Notes: generated by a model not told the origin, from the sequence alone. A DNA stretch of 23,989 nt from Deltaproteobacteria bacterium (GCA_020632665.1 JACKFC010000052.1:1-23989); one strand, 5' to 3'. Counted from the first letter of the stretch, positions 1 to 8,161 are shown. Numbers and translations: made by a program.

Positions 1-462
1 GGCGGCGCCGCGCTCTGGGGCTTCGCGGCGTTGCTCGGCCTGCAGATCGTCTACGGCGCCTTCATGGCCGGCAAACGCGCCGGCAAGATCTTCGCCACCT
101 TCCCCGACATGAACGGCAGCTTCTTGCCGGCAGGTTGGCGATCCGGCGGTGGCGTCGTCGACGACGTGCTCTACAACCCGATCGCGATCCACGCGATCCA
201 CCGCACCCTCGCGTGGGCGGTGGCGCTCGCCGCGGTCGTCCTCGCGACCCAGGCGCTGCGGCGGGCACAGACCGCGGCACAGCGGCGCGTGGCGCAGGTC
301 TTTGCGGCCCTGGTCGGGGTACAGGTGGCGCTCGGCGCGGCGACCGTCATGAGCAGCGTGGCCATCCCGTGGGCCGTCGCGCACCAGGGCGTGGCGTTGC
401 TGCTGCTCTCGGCGACCACGGCGCTGGGATTTGTCGCCTGCAGCCCGGCGCGATCGACGTAG
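1..462 (+). CDS. ctaA: Heme A synthase (CtaA/COX15 family), C-terminal part, 5' truncated by window
   Basis: The frame is open from base 1 to a TAG at 460-462, so only about the last 153 residues are seen. The family converts heme O to heme A in the inner membrane for aa3-type cytochrome oxidase. Visible family marks are the helix end followed by GAFMAGKRAGKIFATFPDMNG, typical of the loop after a COX15 helix, then IHAIHRTLAW with a candidate heme-ligand His. A helix rich in Ala/Val/Leu follows, and finally AVAHQGVALLLLS, the last conserved His-bearing helix. At least three hydrophobic helices are present. The start and first half lie outside the window. The next gene is convergent, so this gene probably ends its transcription unit. 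Assignment is by recognised motifs; the exact paralog is inferred. Confidence 0.87.
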   Translation, partial: GGAALWGFAALLGLQIVYGAFMAGKRAGKIFATFPDMNGSFLPAGWRSGGGVVDDVLYNPIAIHAIHRTLAWAVALAAVVLATQALRRAQTAAQRRVAQVFAALVGVQVALGAATVMSSVAIPWAVAHQGVALLLLSATTALGFVACSPARST

Positions 463-699
463 CCGTGTTGCCTGACGCCCTGGACGACATGCGGAGCGTC
501 ACCGTCGCGCGGTGATCTTCCAGCGCACCCGCTGCAGCGGGGCCCCGCGTGTTGCGTCGTTCTCCCGGCTTGGGAGCTTTCTCCACTGTCGACTTCTTGG
601 CGTCTGTCGTTGGGATTGGATGCTCTCTCCCCGCCATGCGGGGAGAGATGCCGGAGGCAGAGAGGGGCCGTTCCTGACACGCGCCGCAGGCCCCACGAC
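463..699. other. Intergenic gap between convergent ctaA and DUF559 gene
   Basis: I see no convincing gene in these 237 bases. The segment holds a perfect 14-bp palindrome at 528-541 (CCCGCTGCAGCGGG). It has no loop and no T-run, so it is a poor terminator candidate. The segment also holds the left copy of the palindromic repeat unit described separately (625-670). Confidence 0.6.
625..670 (-). repeat. REP-like palindromic repeat unit, left copy (minus orientation)
   Basis: The 23-bp core at 625-647 has 10-bp arms CTCTCCCCGC and GCGGGGAGAG around CAT. Read on the minus strand, the unit begins with a CCCCTCTCTG-type lead at about 670, then a CCTCCGG segment, then the palindrome. The right copy at 1099-1148 has the same order on the plus strand. 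The two copies therefore form an inverted pair bracketing the DUF559 gene. Confidence 0.85.
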
Positions 700-1056
700 T
701 CATTCGTCGCCGGTGGCAACGGACGAAATCCTCTCCTTGACCGCTTCCACGTCTTCGAGAACTTGGTGCACCGTGAATCGAAGGACCTTGAGTCCTTGCT
801 CCTTCATCCATTCGTCACGCGCCCTGTCGTGCTGTACCTGTGCCGGGTCACCATGGTGGTGGCCGTCGACCTCGACGACGAGATGAGCCTCTGCGCAGAA
901 GAAGTCGGCGACGTATTGGCCGATTGGATGCTGCCGACGAAACTTGAGGCCCCCCAAGCGCCGGGCACGTACAACCCGCCAGAGCGCGCGCTCGGCATCA
1001 GACATCTGAGCCCGTTGATCTCTTGCCACGTCTCGACGCCAGTCTTTGCCGACCAT
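700..1056 (-). CDS. DUF559 family endonuclease-like protein
   Basis: A 118-residue protein of the DUF559 family, small proteins related to the Vsr-like/PD-(D/E)XK nuclease fold. Helical N terminus (residues 1-32) contains SDAERALW. The core FRRQHPIGQYVADFFCAEAHLVVEVDG (split here at residues 39-50 and 51-65) holds D51, E62 and D64 as candidate metal ligands. It is followed by HHHGD and the C-terminal VLRFTVHQVL strand/helix typical of the family. I chose the ATG at 1056 because the family homology begins a few residues later; the open frame reaches 1440 but the extra part is only translated repeat DNA. A weak AGGA lies upstream. The gene sits between inverted palindromic repeats and is convergent with ctaA. 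Substrate and role are unknown; nuclease activity is inferred from the fold only. Confidence 0.85.
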   Translation of the reverse strand: MVGKDWRRDVARDQRAQMSDAERALWRVVRARRLGGLKFRRQHPIGQYVADFFCAEAHLVVEVDGHHHGDPAQVQHDRARDEWMKEQGLKVLRFTVHQVLEDVEAVKERISSVATGDE

Positions 1057-1098
1057 GGAACGCTTCCTGGTGGGTGGGCGCGTGGCGCACAAGTTTGC

Positions 1099-1148
1099 CG
1101 ACCCCTCTCTGGCCCTCCGGGCCATCTCTCCCCGCCATGCGGGGAGAG
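1099..1148 (+). repeat. REP-like palindromic repeat unit, right copy (plus orientation)
   Basis: The 23-bp core at 1126-1148 is identical to that at 625-647. It is preceded by CGACCCCTCTCTGG and CCCTCCGGGCCAT, which match the lead seen in the left copy on the opposite strand. This copy begins just upstream of the DUF559 start. Confidence 0.85.
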
Positions 1149-1223
1149 AGTCTGCCCGTGTCCGGCGCTTTCTGGACCATCGGGCGGTCATCGCCTGCGT
1201 GGCGAGGGGAGAACTCCGATAGC

Positions 1224-1274
1224 CGCCCCCTCTCTGTCCCTCTGGGCCATTTCTGCCCGCAGGGCGGGAAAAAG
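1224..1274 (+). repeat. Degenerate third copy of the palindromic repeat unit
   Basis: The CCCCCTCTCTG lead, the CCCTCTGGGCCAT segment and a decayed palindrome (TTCTGCCCGC / GGCGGGAAAA) follow the same order as the unit at 1099-1148. Between the two lies another short palindrome, TCGCC-TGCGT-GGCGA at 1191-1205, followed by GGGGAGAA, probably a fourth fragment. Confidence 0.7.
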
Positions 1275-1321
1275 GTTCCGCTCGTGTCAGTGCGCTTCGG
1301 TCAGGGAGCCATGTGCTTCGG

Positions 1322-2485
1322 TCAGTCGGCGTTGTCGACCACGCGCGGGGCGAAATCCTCGGCCTCCGGCGTCTTGTAGCGCCGACCACCGCCGACCTCG
1401 ATGCTCTCGAGCATGGCGTCGAGCTGGGCGAAGAGCTCACGGTTGCCGTCCTGCTGATGGCTCTGCAGGTTTGCCGTCAGCTGTGACGATTGCTCCAAGA
1501 GCTGGGAGATGCCGAGCGCGTCGGCGCGTTCGCGGTACAGGCCGTAGCCGAGCCGCTGCAGCCAGAGCGCGTTGAGGGTCTGCTCGAACTGGCCTTCGAG
1601 CGGCACCGAGAGCATCGGCTTGCCGAGGTAGACGGCCTCGCTCATCAGCGAGAAGCCGCCGCCGGCGACCACGGCGCGGCTGCTGGCGAGGTCGTCGACG
1701 AAGCCTTGTTGCGAGAAGGGGCGGAAGACGAGGTTGCCGTCGACCTCGTCGGACTTCAGGTCGCGCTTCATGCCGTAGACCAGGAATTCGACGTCGCCGA
1801 TGCGGCGCAGCGCCTCGAGCAGGGCGGTGTTGCTGGTGCCGGTCTGGTAGACGACGACGTGGTCGCCGGACTCGGCGCCTTCTTTCGCCGCCAAGATCTC
1901 CGGCCGCAGGATCGGCGGTACCAGCGTGGTCCGCTTCTTCCGCACCGGTGGGTAGAAGAAGGTCGTGACGAAATAGTGGTGCGCGCCCGGGATCTTCGCC
2001 TTCACGATGCCCTTGGCGAGCCGGTAGGCGCCCTTGTGCCCCCGCAGGAATTGCCCGTCGTCGAGCGACTTCAGCTCGCAGCGGTTGATGATCTGGATAT
2101 TGTCGATGCTGATCAGCGGCAGCCGATGGTTCACCGCGAAGAGCCAGGACCACGACTCGAAGTCGGAGATGACCAGCTCGGGCTCGAAATCGGCGACGAC
2201 GTCGAACCACGCCTTGACGTTGCCGGGCAGACCGCCGCGGAGGAAGAGGTCGCGGGCGTTCGAGAGCAGCGTCCGGCGCTTCTGCACCTCGTTGTGCTCG
2301 TAGATCATCCCGAGGCCGGTGATCCGGTGCACGTGGCTGGGGAAGATGCTGCGCAGCATATCGTGCGCCCGCCCCGAGACGACGACCTCGACCTGGTGGC
2401 CGCGGGCGAGCAAGTGCTCGATCACCACACGCGAGCGGGTGGCGTGGCCCATGCCTTCGCCGACGACGCCGTAGAGGATGCGCAT
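1322..2485 (-). CDS. MJ1255/VC2487-type glycosyltransferase (GT28-like fold)
   Basis: A 387-residue GT-B type glycosyltransferase-like protein. The N-terminal nucleotide-fold motif ILYGVVGEGMGHATRSR (residues 3-19) is the GxGxGHxxR loop found in GT28/MurG-like and TIGR00661 proteins. LVISDFESWSWLFA in the middle is also typical. The C-terminal half carries VVAGGGFSLMSEAVYLGKP (about 275-293) and VPLEGQFEQTLNA, the sugar-nucleotide binding half of this group. Members have been called teichoic-acid-type or glycolipid transferases, but the acceptor is not known. The ATG at 2485 follows GGAGG at 2492-2496, which overlaps the stop codon of the upstream DUF4139 gene (10 bp gap), so the two are almost certainly co-transcribed. 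Family assignment is firm; the envelope role is inferred from the operon partners. Confidence 0.83.
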   Translation of the reverse strand: MRILYGVVGEGMGHATRSRVVIEHLLARGHQVEVVVSGRAHDMLRSIFPSHVHRITGLGMIYEHNEVQKRRTLLSNARDLFLRGGLPGNVKAWFDVVADFEPELVISDFESWSWLFAVNHRLPLISIDNIQIINRCELKSLDDGQFLRGHKGAYRLAKGIVKAKIPGAHHYFVTTFFYPPVRKKRTTLVPPILRPEILAAKEGAESGDHVVVYQTGTSNTALLEALRRIGDVEFLVYGMKRDLKSDEVDGNLVFRPFSQQGFVDDLASSRAVVAGGGFSLMSEAVYLGKPMLSVPLEGQFEQTLNALWLQRLGYGLYRERADALGISQLLEQSSQLTANLQSHQQDGNRELFAQLDAMLESIEVGGGRRYKTPEAEDFAPRVVDNAD

Positions 2486-2495
2486 CGGTTGCCTC

Positions 2496-4670
2496 CTAGC
2501 GGATCTCGAGCTGCTTGATCAGCCCGGTCATCTTCTCGCGCACAGCGGCGATGGCGACGTCCAGCTCGACGATGGTCTTGGCCGCCTCGGCCGCCTGCTT
2601 GGTGTTGGCGTCGAGCTGGTCGACCAGGGTCTTGCGCAGCTTGTCGGCCACCCGCTCCATCGGCAGCGAGTCGAGGTTGCGGCGGATGCGGCGGGCGTCG
2701 ACCTCCAGCTCGTGGCGGCGGCGCACCGCGTCGTTGCGCTTGCTGCCCAACGCGGCGAGCTCTTCGTTGAGTGCGATCAGCTCACGCACCGGACCCTTGA
2801 GCGCGTCGGCGATCGTGGTGTCCTTGAGGTAGAGCTCGAAGGCCTCGAGCACGGCGTGATTGAGCCAGGTCGAGGTGCGCGAGGTCGTGCTGGACTCGAC
2901 GATCTCGGTCTTGCCTTCGCCCTTCTTCGGCACCTCGACGCGGACGTAGACGTCGTTGCCGGCGCGGACCATGCCCTTGGGCTCCTGCTCGAGCTTCATG
3001 TGGCCGTGCAGGCCGATCTTCACGTAGCAGACCGAGGCTTCGTCGCGCTCGCTCTTGATCGTGATGGTGCGGGTCAGCCGGTGCTTGCTCTCGACCGTGA
3101 TCTGGCCGCCGTGGGCGCGCATCAGGCGGACCGCCTCGGTCTTGGACTCGTTGCGCGCGGTCAGGGCGAAGCCGTCCGCGGCGGCGAAGGGAACGAAGGT
3201 CGTCGCGCCTTCGTCGATCCGGCCGAGGAAGCCCTCGCCGGCGAAGGTGCCGTCGACGTAGAGCGTGATCGGACCCGACTCCATCGCCGATCCCTTGGGG
3301 TTCTCGATCAGCAGCGAGCGATACGGCGTCTCGCCGCTCGACAGGCTGCGGAAGAGGAAGACGTCGGCGCCCTTGACCTTCTTGTCGACGATGTGGACCA
3401 GCGCCGCCTGGCCGTCGCCGACCGTGACCGGGGCCAGCGCGTCGTAGCGGTAGAGCTGGCCCATCTTGCGGCCCTCTGCCATCGCCTGGGCCGAGCGCGC
3501 CAGGGCGGCGCGGCGGGTGGCGAGGTCGACGTCGGGCTCCATCGGCGGCGTCCGCGGCGGCGCCGACGGACGCGGCATCGCGCGCTTGGCCATCGGCCGG
3601 CCGATGCGCGCTCGCCCGGAGCCACCACCGCCCGCGCCCATGCCACGCAGGCCGCCGAGCCCAGCAGCCGCGGTGCTCTTCTCCATCATCGGCGCGCCGT
3701 CGCCCTCGGCCTCTTCGACCTCGTCGTCTGCGGCGGCGTAGCCGACATCCGGCGGCGGCGGCGCGGCCGAGGTCTGCGGCAGCCGGCTCGAGAGATCCGG
3801 GCGACGCACGTGGTGCGGCCGGTGCAGCTCGTAGCGGAACGAGAGCGGCGAGCCGACCACCAGCGAGAGGCGGACGTTCTTCCAATCCTCACCGCTGACG
3901 TTGTCGACGATGGCCCAGCCCTGCAGCCGCACGCCGCGGTCTTTCTCGACCCACGCGCGGTAGGCGGGGCGCCAGATCGGCACCTCGTGGATATAGCCGA
4001 CCAGCATATCGTGCGGGCCCTTACCGTCGAGGTGGACCGTCAGCGAGACGGGCTTCCACTGACCATCGGATTTGCTGATGTCGAGCGAGCGGGCGAGGCC
4101 CGAGGCCAGGGCGCGGTCGTGGATCCGCACCCGCTTGACCTTGTCGACCGCGACCGAGACCAACTTCTTCTCCGCGACCAGCAGGGTGACGCGCTTGCCG
4201 CCCTTGCCGGCGCCCTTCTCGACGCCGACGACGCGGCCGCGGTGGTCGTCGTCGCGGGTGCTGACGGTGACCTCGACGCCGCGCAGGACCTGCAGCAGCC
4301 CGACCAGGCCGCGGGCGTTGCGCACCGCAGCGGGCAGCTCGGCAGCGAGGCGATCGGCGGAGCGCTCGACCGGCAGCGTCACCGACGAGGTGCGGCCCTC
4401 GCCCAAATGTAGGATCGTCAGCGATTTCAGCACGTCGTTGACCTGATCCGGGCGGACGTGCAGGTCGAGCTTGTCGCCCTCGACCTTGCCGCGCCGCTCG
4501 AAATAGCCGACGCCGTTCTGGAAGAGCACGACCTTGCGGATCTTCAGCTCGGCCCGGCGGTCGGCGCGGTCCTGCAGCAAGCCGCCGCAGCCGGAGAGGA
4601 GCAGGCCCGCAGCAGACGCGGCGAGCAGCGCCCGCCAGAGGGGAGAGCGGGAGAGTCGGGGCATTCGCAT
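2496..4670 (-). CDS. DUF4139 domain-containing lipoprotein
   Basis: A 724-residue predicted lipoprotein. The signal peptide RMPRLSR...LLAASAAGLLLSGC ends in lipobox LSGC with Cys28. The N-terminal part has KVVLFQNGVGYFERRG and a Lys/Val-rich beta region, followed by VPIWRPAYRAWV and VDNVSGEDWKNVRLSLVVGSP, which are DUF4139 hallmarks. A Gly/Pro/Met-rich disordered insert lies near residues 315-370. More DUF4139 beta structure follows, then a C-terminal coiled coil (about 620-724) rich in Glu/Lys/Leu heptads. Three ATGs lie close together (4682, 4670, 4664). I chose 4670 because GGAG sits 6 nt upstream of it. DUF4139 proteins include mucoidy-inhibitor-A-like proteins, but no biochemical function is established. 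It is the middle gene of a likely operon with an upstream lipoprotein and a downstream glycosyltransferase. Confidence 0.82.
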   Translation of the reverse strand: MRMPRLSRSPLWRALLAASAAGLLLSGCGGLLQDRADRRAELKIRKVVLFQNGVGYFERRGKVEGDKLDLHVRPDQVNDVLKSLTILHLGEGRTSSVTLPVERSADRLAAELPAAVRNARGLVGLLQVLRGVEVTVSTRDDDHRGRVVGVEKGAGKGGKRVTLLVAEKKLVSVAVDKVKRVRIHDRALASGLARSLDISKSDGQWKPVSLTVHLDGKGPHDMLVGYIHEVPIWRPAYRAWVEKDRGVRLQGWAIVDNVSGEDWKNVRLSLVVGSPLSFRYELHRPHHVRRPDLSSRLPQTSAAPPPPDVGYAAADDEVEEAEGDGAPMMEKSTAAAGLGGLRGMGAGGGGSGRARIGRPMAKRAMPRPSAPPRTPPMEPDVDLATRRAALARSAQAMAEGRKMGQLYRYDALAPVTVGDGQAALVHIVDKKVKGADVFLFRSLSSGETPYRSLLIENPKGSAMESGPITLYVDGTFAGEGFLGRIDEGATTFVPFAAADGFALTARNESKTEAVRLMRAHGGQITVESKHRLTRTITIKSERDEASVCYVKIGLHGHMKLEQEPKGMVRAGNDVYVRVEVPKKGEGKTEIVESSTTSRTSTWLNHAVLEAFELYLKDTTIADALKGPVRELIALNEELAALGSKRNDAVRRRHELEVDARRIRRNLDSLPMERVADKLRKTLVDQLDANTKQAAEAAKTIVELDVAIAAVREKMTGLIKQLEIR

Positions 4671-4703
4671 CTTGCCCTCCATCGGGCGAGCAGACCGGCT
4701 GCG

Positions 4704-5900
4704 CTAGGGCGCCGGCGTGAGGGTATAGGTCGCGATCTTGCGACCGGCGGCGATGGCGTCGTTCATCGATTTGCGCAGCGCGCCCATCGCGTCGTCTGCC
4801 GCCTTGAAGTCCTTGTTCGTGCCCTTGGCGAAGCCTTCGAGCTCGGGCAGCGCCTTGTTCAGCGCGCCGTCGAAGGCGGTGACGGCGCCGTCGAGCAGGC
4901 CGCCGCCGACGAAGAGGTTGCTGCCCTTGCCGAGCTCGGGCGCAGCATTCTTCGCGAAGCCGATATGCTTCGCGGCGTGGTGCAGCGAGGTCTCCGGCGC
5001 CTTGAGCCCACCGGCCATCGCCGCGTCGTGGGTCTTGAAGCCGTCGCCGTCGAGGTCGACCGCGGCGGCTTTGCCGACCAGCGCGTTGTGCGCCGCCTCG
5101 GCTTCTTTGACCGCGTCTTTCGGCTTGCCGCCGATGAATGCCGCCTTCGCCGCCTCGCGGTGGCCGTCGACGTTGGCGACGATGGCGTCGGCGTCCTGCA
5201 GGTAGCCCTTGCCGCCCTCGGGCTTGGCCGCGAGCGTGTGCACGATGTGGACCCACGCCGGCTTCGGCAGGCCGCCGACGTAGAGGACCTTGCCCTTCGG
5301 CGCGGTCAGCTTGCCGGCGCCGACCTCGTCTTCGAGGGTGACTTCACCGCCGACGGTGGTCAGCAGTGGGTCCGCGCCCGCCGCGGCAGCAGCGACCGAG
5401 ACCGTGAAATCGGGCTTGTAGGGGAGATCTTCGTAGGGCAGGACGGCGCCGAATTTGCGGCTGTCGTCGGCCTGCACCAGCCACAGCACGTAGACCTTGC
5501 CAATCGGCGGCGCCGAGGTCTGGAACATCCGCAGCACGACCTTGGTGTAGCTCGCGGCGGTGCCCGGCGTCTCGAAGGCCAGCTCGCCCTGGCCGGTCAC
5601 GGTGATGCCGCCGCCGGAATCGGCCCCTGCGTCGCCGGCGCCATCTGCGGTCGCGTCGCCGGTCGCGTCGCCGGTCGCGTCCGCGGCGCTGGCGTCGCCC
5701 GCCGTGTCGCCGGTCGCACCGTCCGAGGAGGTCGCGCCGTCCGCGGCGGTCGCGTCGTTGCCGCCGCCCGTCGCGTCGCTCACGGCGTCGTCGCCACCCT
5801 CGGCGATCGTCACCTCGCCGCAGCCCAGCAGCGCGATCATCGCCCACAGCGCGGTGCGTTGCCGGATGCCCTTGCCTGCGCGAATCGTCCGCTTGCTCAT
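4704..5900 (-). CDS. Asp/Ala-rich lipoprotein of unknown function
   Basis: A 398-residue predicted lipoprotein. It has a basic N terminus (MSKRTIRAGKGIRQR) and a hydrophobic stretch ending in lipobox LLGC with Cys27. A long low-complexity linker (about 34-98) is built of Asp, Ala, Thr, Gly and Ser, a style frequent in myxobacterial surface lipoproteins. The globular remainder begins at GGGITVTGQGELAFETPG, a beta-rich segment (VYVLWLVQADDSRKFG), and ends in an Ala-rich helical part containing DLDGDGF (about residue 285), which resembles a single EF-hand or dockerin-type Ca loop. The ATG at 5900 follows GAGG 6 nt upstream. It lies 33 bp from the chosen start of the DUF4139 gene, so they probably form one operon. 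I do not recognise a named domain. Confidence 0.72.
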   Translation of the reverse strand: MSKRTIRAGKGIRQRTALWAMIALLGCGEVTIAEGGDDAVSDATGGGNDATAADGATSSDGATGDTAGDASAADATGDATGDATADGAGDAGADSGGGITVTGQGELAFETPGTAASYTKVVLRMFQTSAPPIGKVYVLWLVQADDSRKFGAVLPYEDLPYKPDFTVSVAAAAAGADPLLTTVGGEVTLEDEVGAGKLTAPKGKVLYVGGLPKPAWVHIVHTLAAKPEGGKGYLQDADAIVANVDGHREAAKAAFIGGKPKDAVKEAEAAHNALVGKAAAVDLDGDGFKTHDAAMAGGLKAPETSLHHAAKHIGFAKNAAPELGKGSNLFVGGGLLDGAVTAFDGALNKALPELEGFAKGTNKDFKAADDAMGALRKSMNDAIAAGRKIATYTLTPAP

Positions 5901-6018
5901 CTCGACCTCGTTCTGCCCCGCAGGTGTGGGCTGCAGCATCCTGCCGTTCGTGCCGCCAGCCTGCCGCTGCCGCGCGGAAATGCAAACTCGTGTGCCACCT
6001 CTGCTTCGCCGGCCCGCC
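5901..6018 (-). promoter_or_regulatory. Probable leader/promoter gap of the lipoprotein-DUF4139-glycosyltransferase operon
   Basis: This 118-bp gap lies between the nhaA stop and the first operon gene, both read leftward. I find no clear -35/-10 pair; position is the only support. Confidence 0.3.
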
Positions 6019-7401
6019 TCAATGCCCACCTGCGGGCGGCGCGGCGTCGCTGTCGGCTGCCGGGAGGCTGCGACCGAGCAAGAAGAGCCCGATCACCGCG
6101 GCGATCGCCGAGCCGACCAGGATGCCCAACTTCGCCTGCGCCACGGGCCCGGGCTCGCCGAACGCCAGGCCGGTGACGAAGAGCGACATGGTGAAGCCGA
6201 TGCCGCCGAGCTGCGCCGCGCCGAGGAGCTGGCTCCACTTCGCGCCGGGCGGGAGCTGGCCCAAGCCCAGGCGGACGGCCAGCCAGCTGGCGCCGAAGAT
6301 GCCGAGCGGCTTGCCGAGCAGCAGTCCGAGCAGCACGCCGAGGCCGGCCGGGCTGGTCAGCGCGGCGCCGACGCTCGTCTCGCCGCCGACCGCGACGCCG
6401 GCGTTGGCCAGCGCGAAGATCGGCAAGATCAGCCACGCCACCGGGCGGTGCAGGGCGTGCTCGATGCGGTGGCTCGGCGGCTCGGCAGCCGAGGTCGCGT
6501 GGGCCATCGCCGTCAGCGCCGCCGCCGCCTGCTTCGGGCTGGCGAGCGGCTTGCCCTCGCGCTTGCGGAAGGCGTCGAGCGAGGCCTCGACCTCGTCGAC
6601 CAGGTGGCGCCGGTCGATCCGTGGCGAGGCCGGCACCGAGAGGCCCATCAGGACGCCGGCGATCGTCGCGTGGATGCCGGATTCGTGCAGGCCGAACCAC
6701 ATCGTCGCGCCCGCGGCGAGGTAGAGCGCCGGCGCGCGGACGTCGCGGGCGTTCATCAGCAGGACGAAGGCCCAAGCGCCCAGCGCCAGCCACAGCCCGG
6801 TCAGGTGGATCTCAGCGGTGTAAAAGGCCGCGATCACCACGACGGCGAGCAGATCGTCGACGATCGCCAGCGCCGTCAGGAAGACCATCATCCACAGCGG
6901 CACACGGGCGCCGAGCAGGGCCAGCACGCCGAGCGCGAAGGCGATATCGGTCGCCATCGGGATGCCCCAACCCGCGGCGGTGGGCTGGCCGATGTTGATC
7001 AGCGAGAAGACCAGCGCCGGCACGACGACGCCGCCGACCGCGCCGGCGATCGGCAGCACCGCGGCGCGTGGATCGGAGAGCTCGCCGGAGAGGACCTCGC
7101 GCTTGATCTCCAGGCCGACGGCGAAGAAGAAGATCGCCATCAGGCCGTCGTTGACCCAATGCTCCAGCGGCAACCGCAGGGCGTGCTCGCCGACCACGAC
7201 CGCCAGCGGCAGCTCCAGCAGGTGGTGGTAGAAGTCGGCACCCTCGGAATTGGCCCAAAACAGGGCCGCGAGCGCGCTCAGCACCAGGATCGCGCCGCCT
7301 TGGGCCTGGGTGCGGAAGACGCCGAGGATGGGCGAGACCAGGCCGCGGACGACGCGCGCCGCAGCCGGATCATCGTGGTGTCCACGCGAAATTCGGGCCA
7401 T
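6019..7401 (-). CDS. nhaA: Na+/H+ antiporter NhaA
   Basis: A 460-residue integral membrane protein of the NhaA family, which exchanges internal Na+ for external protons for pH and sodium homeostasis. The first helix region QGGAILVLSALAALFWANS is typical. WVNDGLMAIFFFAVGLEIKRE is an NhaA signature. IPMATDIAFALGVLALLG holds the Asp equivalent to E. coli D133, and LAIVDDLLAVVVIAAFY holds the paired aspartates equivalent to D163/D164. FALANAGV lies in the second half. It is longer than E. coli NhaA (388 aa), with an extended N terminus, a central hydrophilic loop (SPRIDRRHLVDEVEASLDAF) and a polar C tail. The ATG at 7401 was chosen over the upstream extension because the extension overlaps the CAP gene; GAGG lies 9 nt upstream. 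It follows the CAP gene by 10 bp and may be co-transcribed with it. Confidence 0.95.
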   Translation of the reverse strand: MARISRGHHDDPAAARVVRGLVSPILGVFRTQAQGGAILVLSALAALFWANSEGADFYHHLLELPLAVVVGEHALRLPLEHWVNDGLMAIFFFAVGLEIKREVLSGELSDPRAAVLPIAGAVGGVVVPALVFSLINIGQPTAAGWGIPMATDIAFALGVLALLGARVPLWMMVFLTALAIVDDLLAVVVIAAFYTAEIHLTGLWLALGAWAFVLLMNARDVRAPALYLAAGATMWFGLHESGIHATIAGVLMGLSVPASPRIDRRHLVDEVEASLDAFRKREGKPLASPKQAAAALTAMAHATSAAEPPSHRIEHALHRPVAWLILPIFALANAGVAVGGETSVGAALTSPAGLGVLLGLLLGKPLGIFGASWLAVRLGLGQLPPGAKWSQLLGAAQLGGIGFTMSLFVTGLAFGEPGPVAQAKLGILVGSAIAAVIGLFLLGRSLPAADSDAAPPAGGH

Positions 7402-7411
7402 CGATCGTGCC

Positions 7412-8089
7412 TCAGCAGAAGTTCTGGGTCGCGAAGACGCGGCCCTGGCTGTCGACGAAGACGCCGATCGCCTCGGTGCGCCAATAGGCACGCAGCAGGT
7501 TGTCTCGGTGCGACGGGCTGTTCATCCAGCCGGTGGCGATCCGCTCGGCGATCTCGGTCGCGCTGCGGGCGCCGTAGGGCTCGCGCCGACCACCGGGCAG
7601 CACGCGATAGCCGATATGGACGTGGCTCTGCGCGATATTCTCGCCGCCGGTGGCGAAGCGCGTGCTGGTGATCGGGACCCGGCATTGGAAGCCGCCGGCG
7701 CTGTAGCGCTCGATCGGGCCGAGGCCGTCTGGGTTGCGGTGGTCGAAATAGTCGCGCTGCGCCATATCGGCGCTGTGGCGGCGCGCGATCGGGAGCAACG
7801 ACTCGTTCCAGCTCAGCGGCGCGAGCTGAAAATCGGCCCGCAGTGCGTTGATGCGGGCATGCAGCGCCGCCTCGATGCGCCGTGCCTGGACCGTCGCACC
7901 GCGGTCGACGTGGGTACCGGGCTCGACCTCCGGGGCGACCGCGGCGCGTTCGCCACACCCTGCGCCGAGGAGCAGCGCGCCGCCGCACAGCAGGACGAAG
8001 ATCCGACGCACCGCGGCAGAATCCGTCGACGGCCCGCGCCGGGGGCAATGGCGTCGCTGTCTGTCGATTGGCACGGGCACTGTCGGCAT
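7412..8089 (-). CDS. CAP/SCP-domain (PR-1-like) secreted lipoprotein
   Basis: A 225-residue exported protein with a CAP domain. The hydrophobic stretch IFVLLCGGALLLGAGC (30-45) ends in a lipobox-like sequence, so it is probably a lipoprotein. The CAP domain follows from about residue 65: LHARINALRADFQLAPLSWN, RRHSADMAQRDYFDH, the GENIAQS motif, and GWMNSPSHRDNLL with the CAP-conserved His, ending in GRVFATQNFC. The ATG at 8089 has GGAG 6 nt upstream. It leaves a long 26-residue n-region; a GTG at 8011 (VRRIF) would give a more normal signal peptide but lacks a visible ribosome binding site. The kinase gene diverges 72 bp away and nhaA follows 10 bp downstream. The molecular function of bacterial CAP proteins is largely unknown. 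Confidence 0.85.
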   Translation of the reverse strand: MPTVPVPIDRQRRHCPRRGPSTDSAAVRRIFVLLCGGALLLGAGCGERAAVAPEVEPGTHVDRGATVQARRIEAALHARINALRADFQLAPLSWNESLLPIARRHSADMAQRDYFDHRNPDGLGPIERYSAGGFQCRVPITSTRFATGGENIAQSHVHIGYRVLPGGRREPYGARSATEIAERIATGWMNSPSHRDNLLRAYWRTEAIGVFVDSQGRVFATQNFC

Positions 8090-8161
8090 GGGCGTCTCCG
8101 AGCGGGGCCGAATCTTGAAGCCGAGCCTCCGCGCTGCGAGCATCCAGCCTCGCGAGGGGTG
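8090..8161. promoter_or_regulatory. Divergent intergenic region between CAP lipoprotein and kinase genes
   Basis: These 72 bp must hold the start signals of both outward-reading genes unless promoters lie inside the coding regions. The GAGG/GGAG ribosome binding sites occupy both ends. I see no confident sigma-70 boxes. Confidence 0.35.

Noticed and set aside
528..541. Palindrome as the ctaA terminator
   Set aside because: It is a loop-less self-complementary 14-mer without a T-run, so I do not call it a terminator.
7250..8161. Upstream extension of the kinase frame by 304 codons
   Set aside because: It overlaps nhaA and the CAP gene on the other strand, which have clear family motifs, and a good ribosome binding site supports the ATG at 8162.
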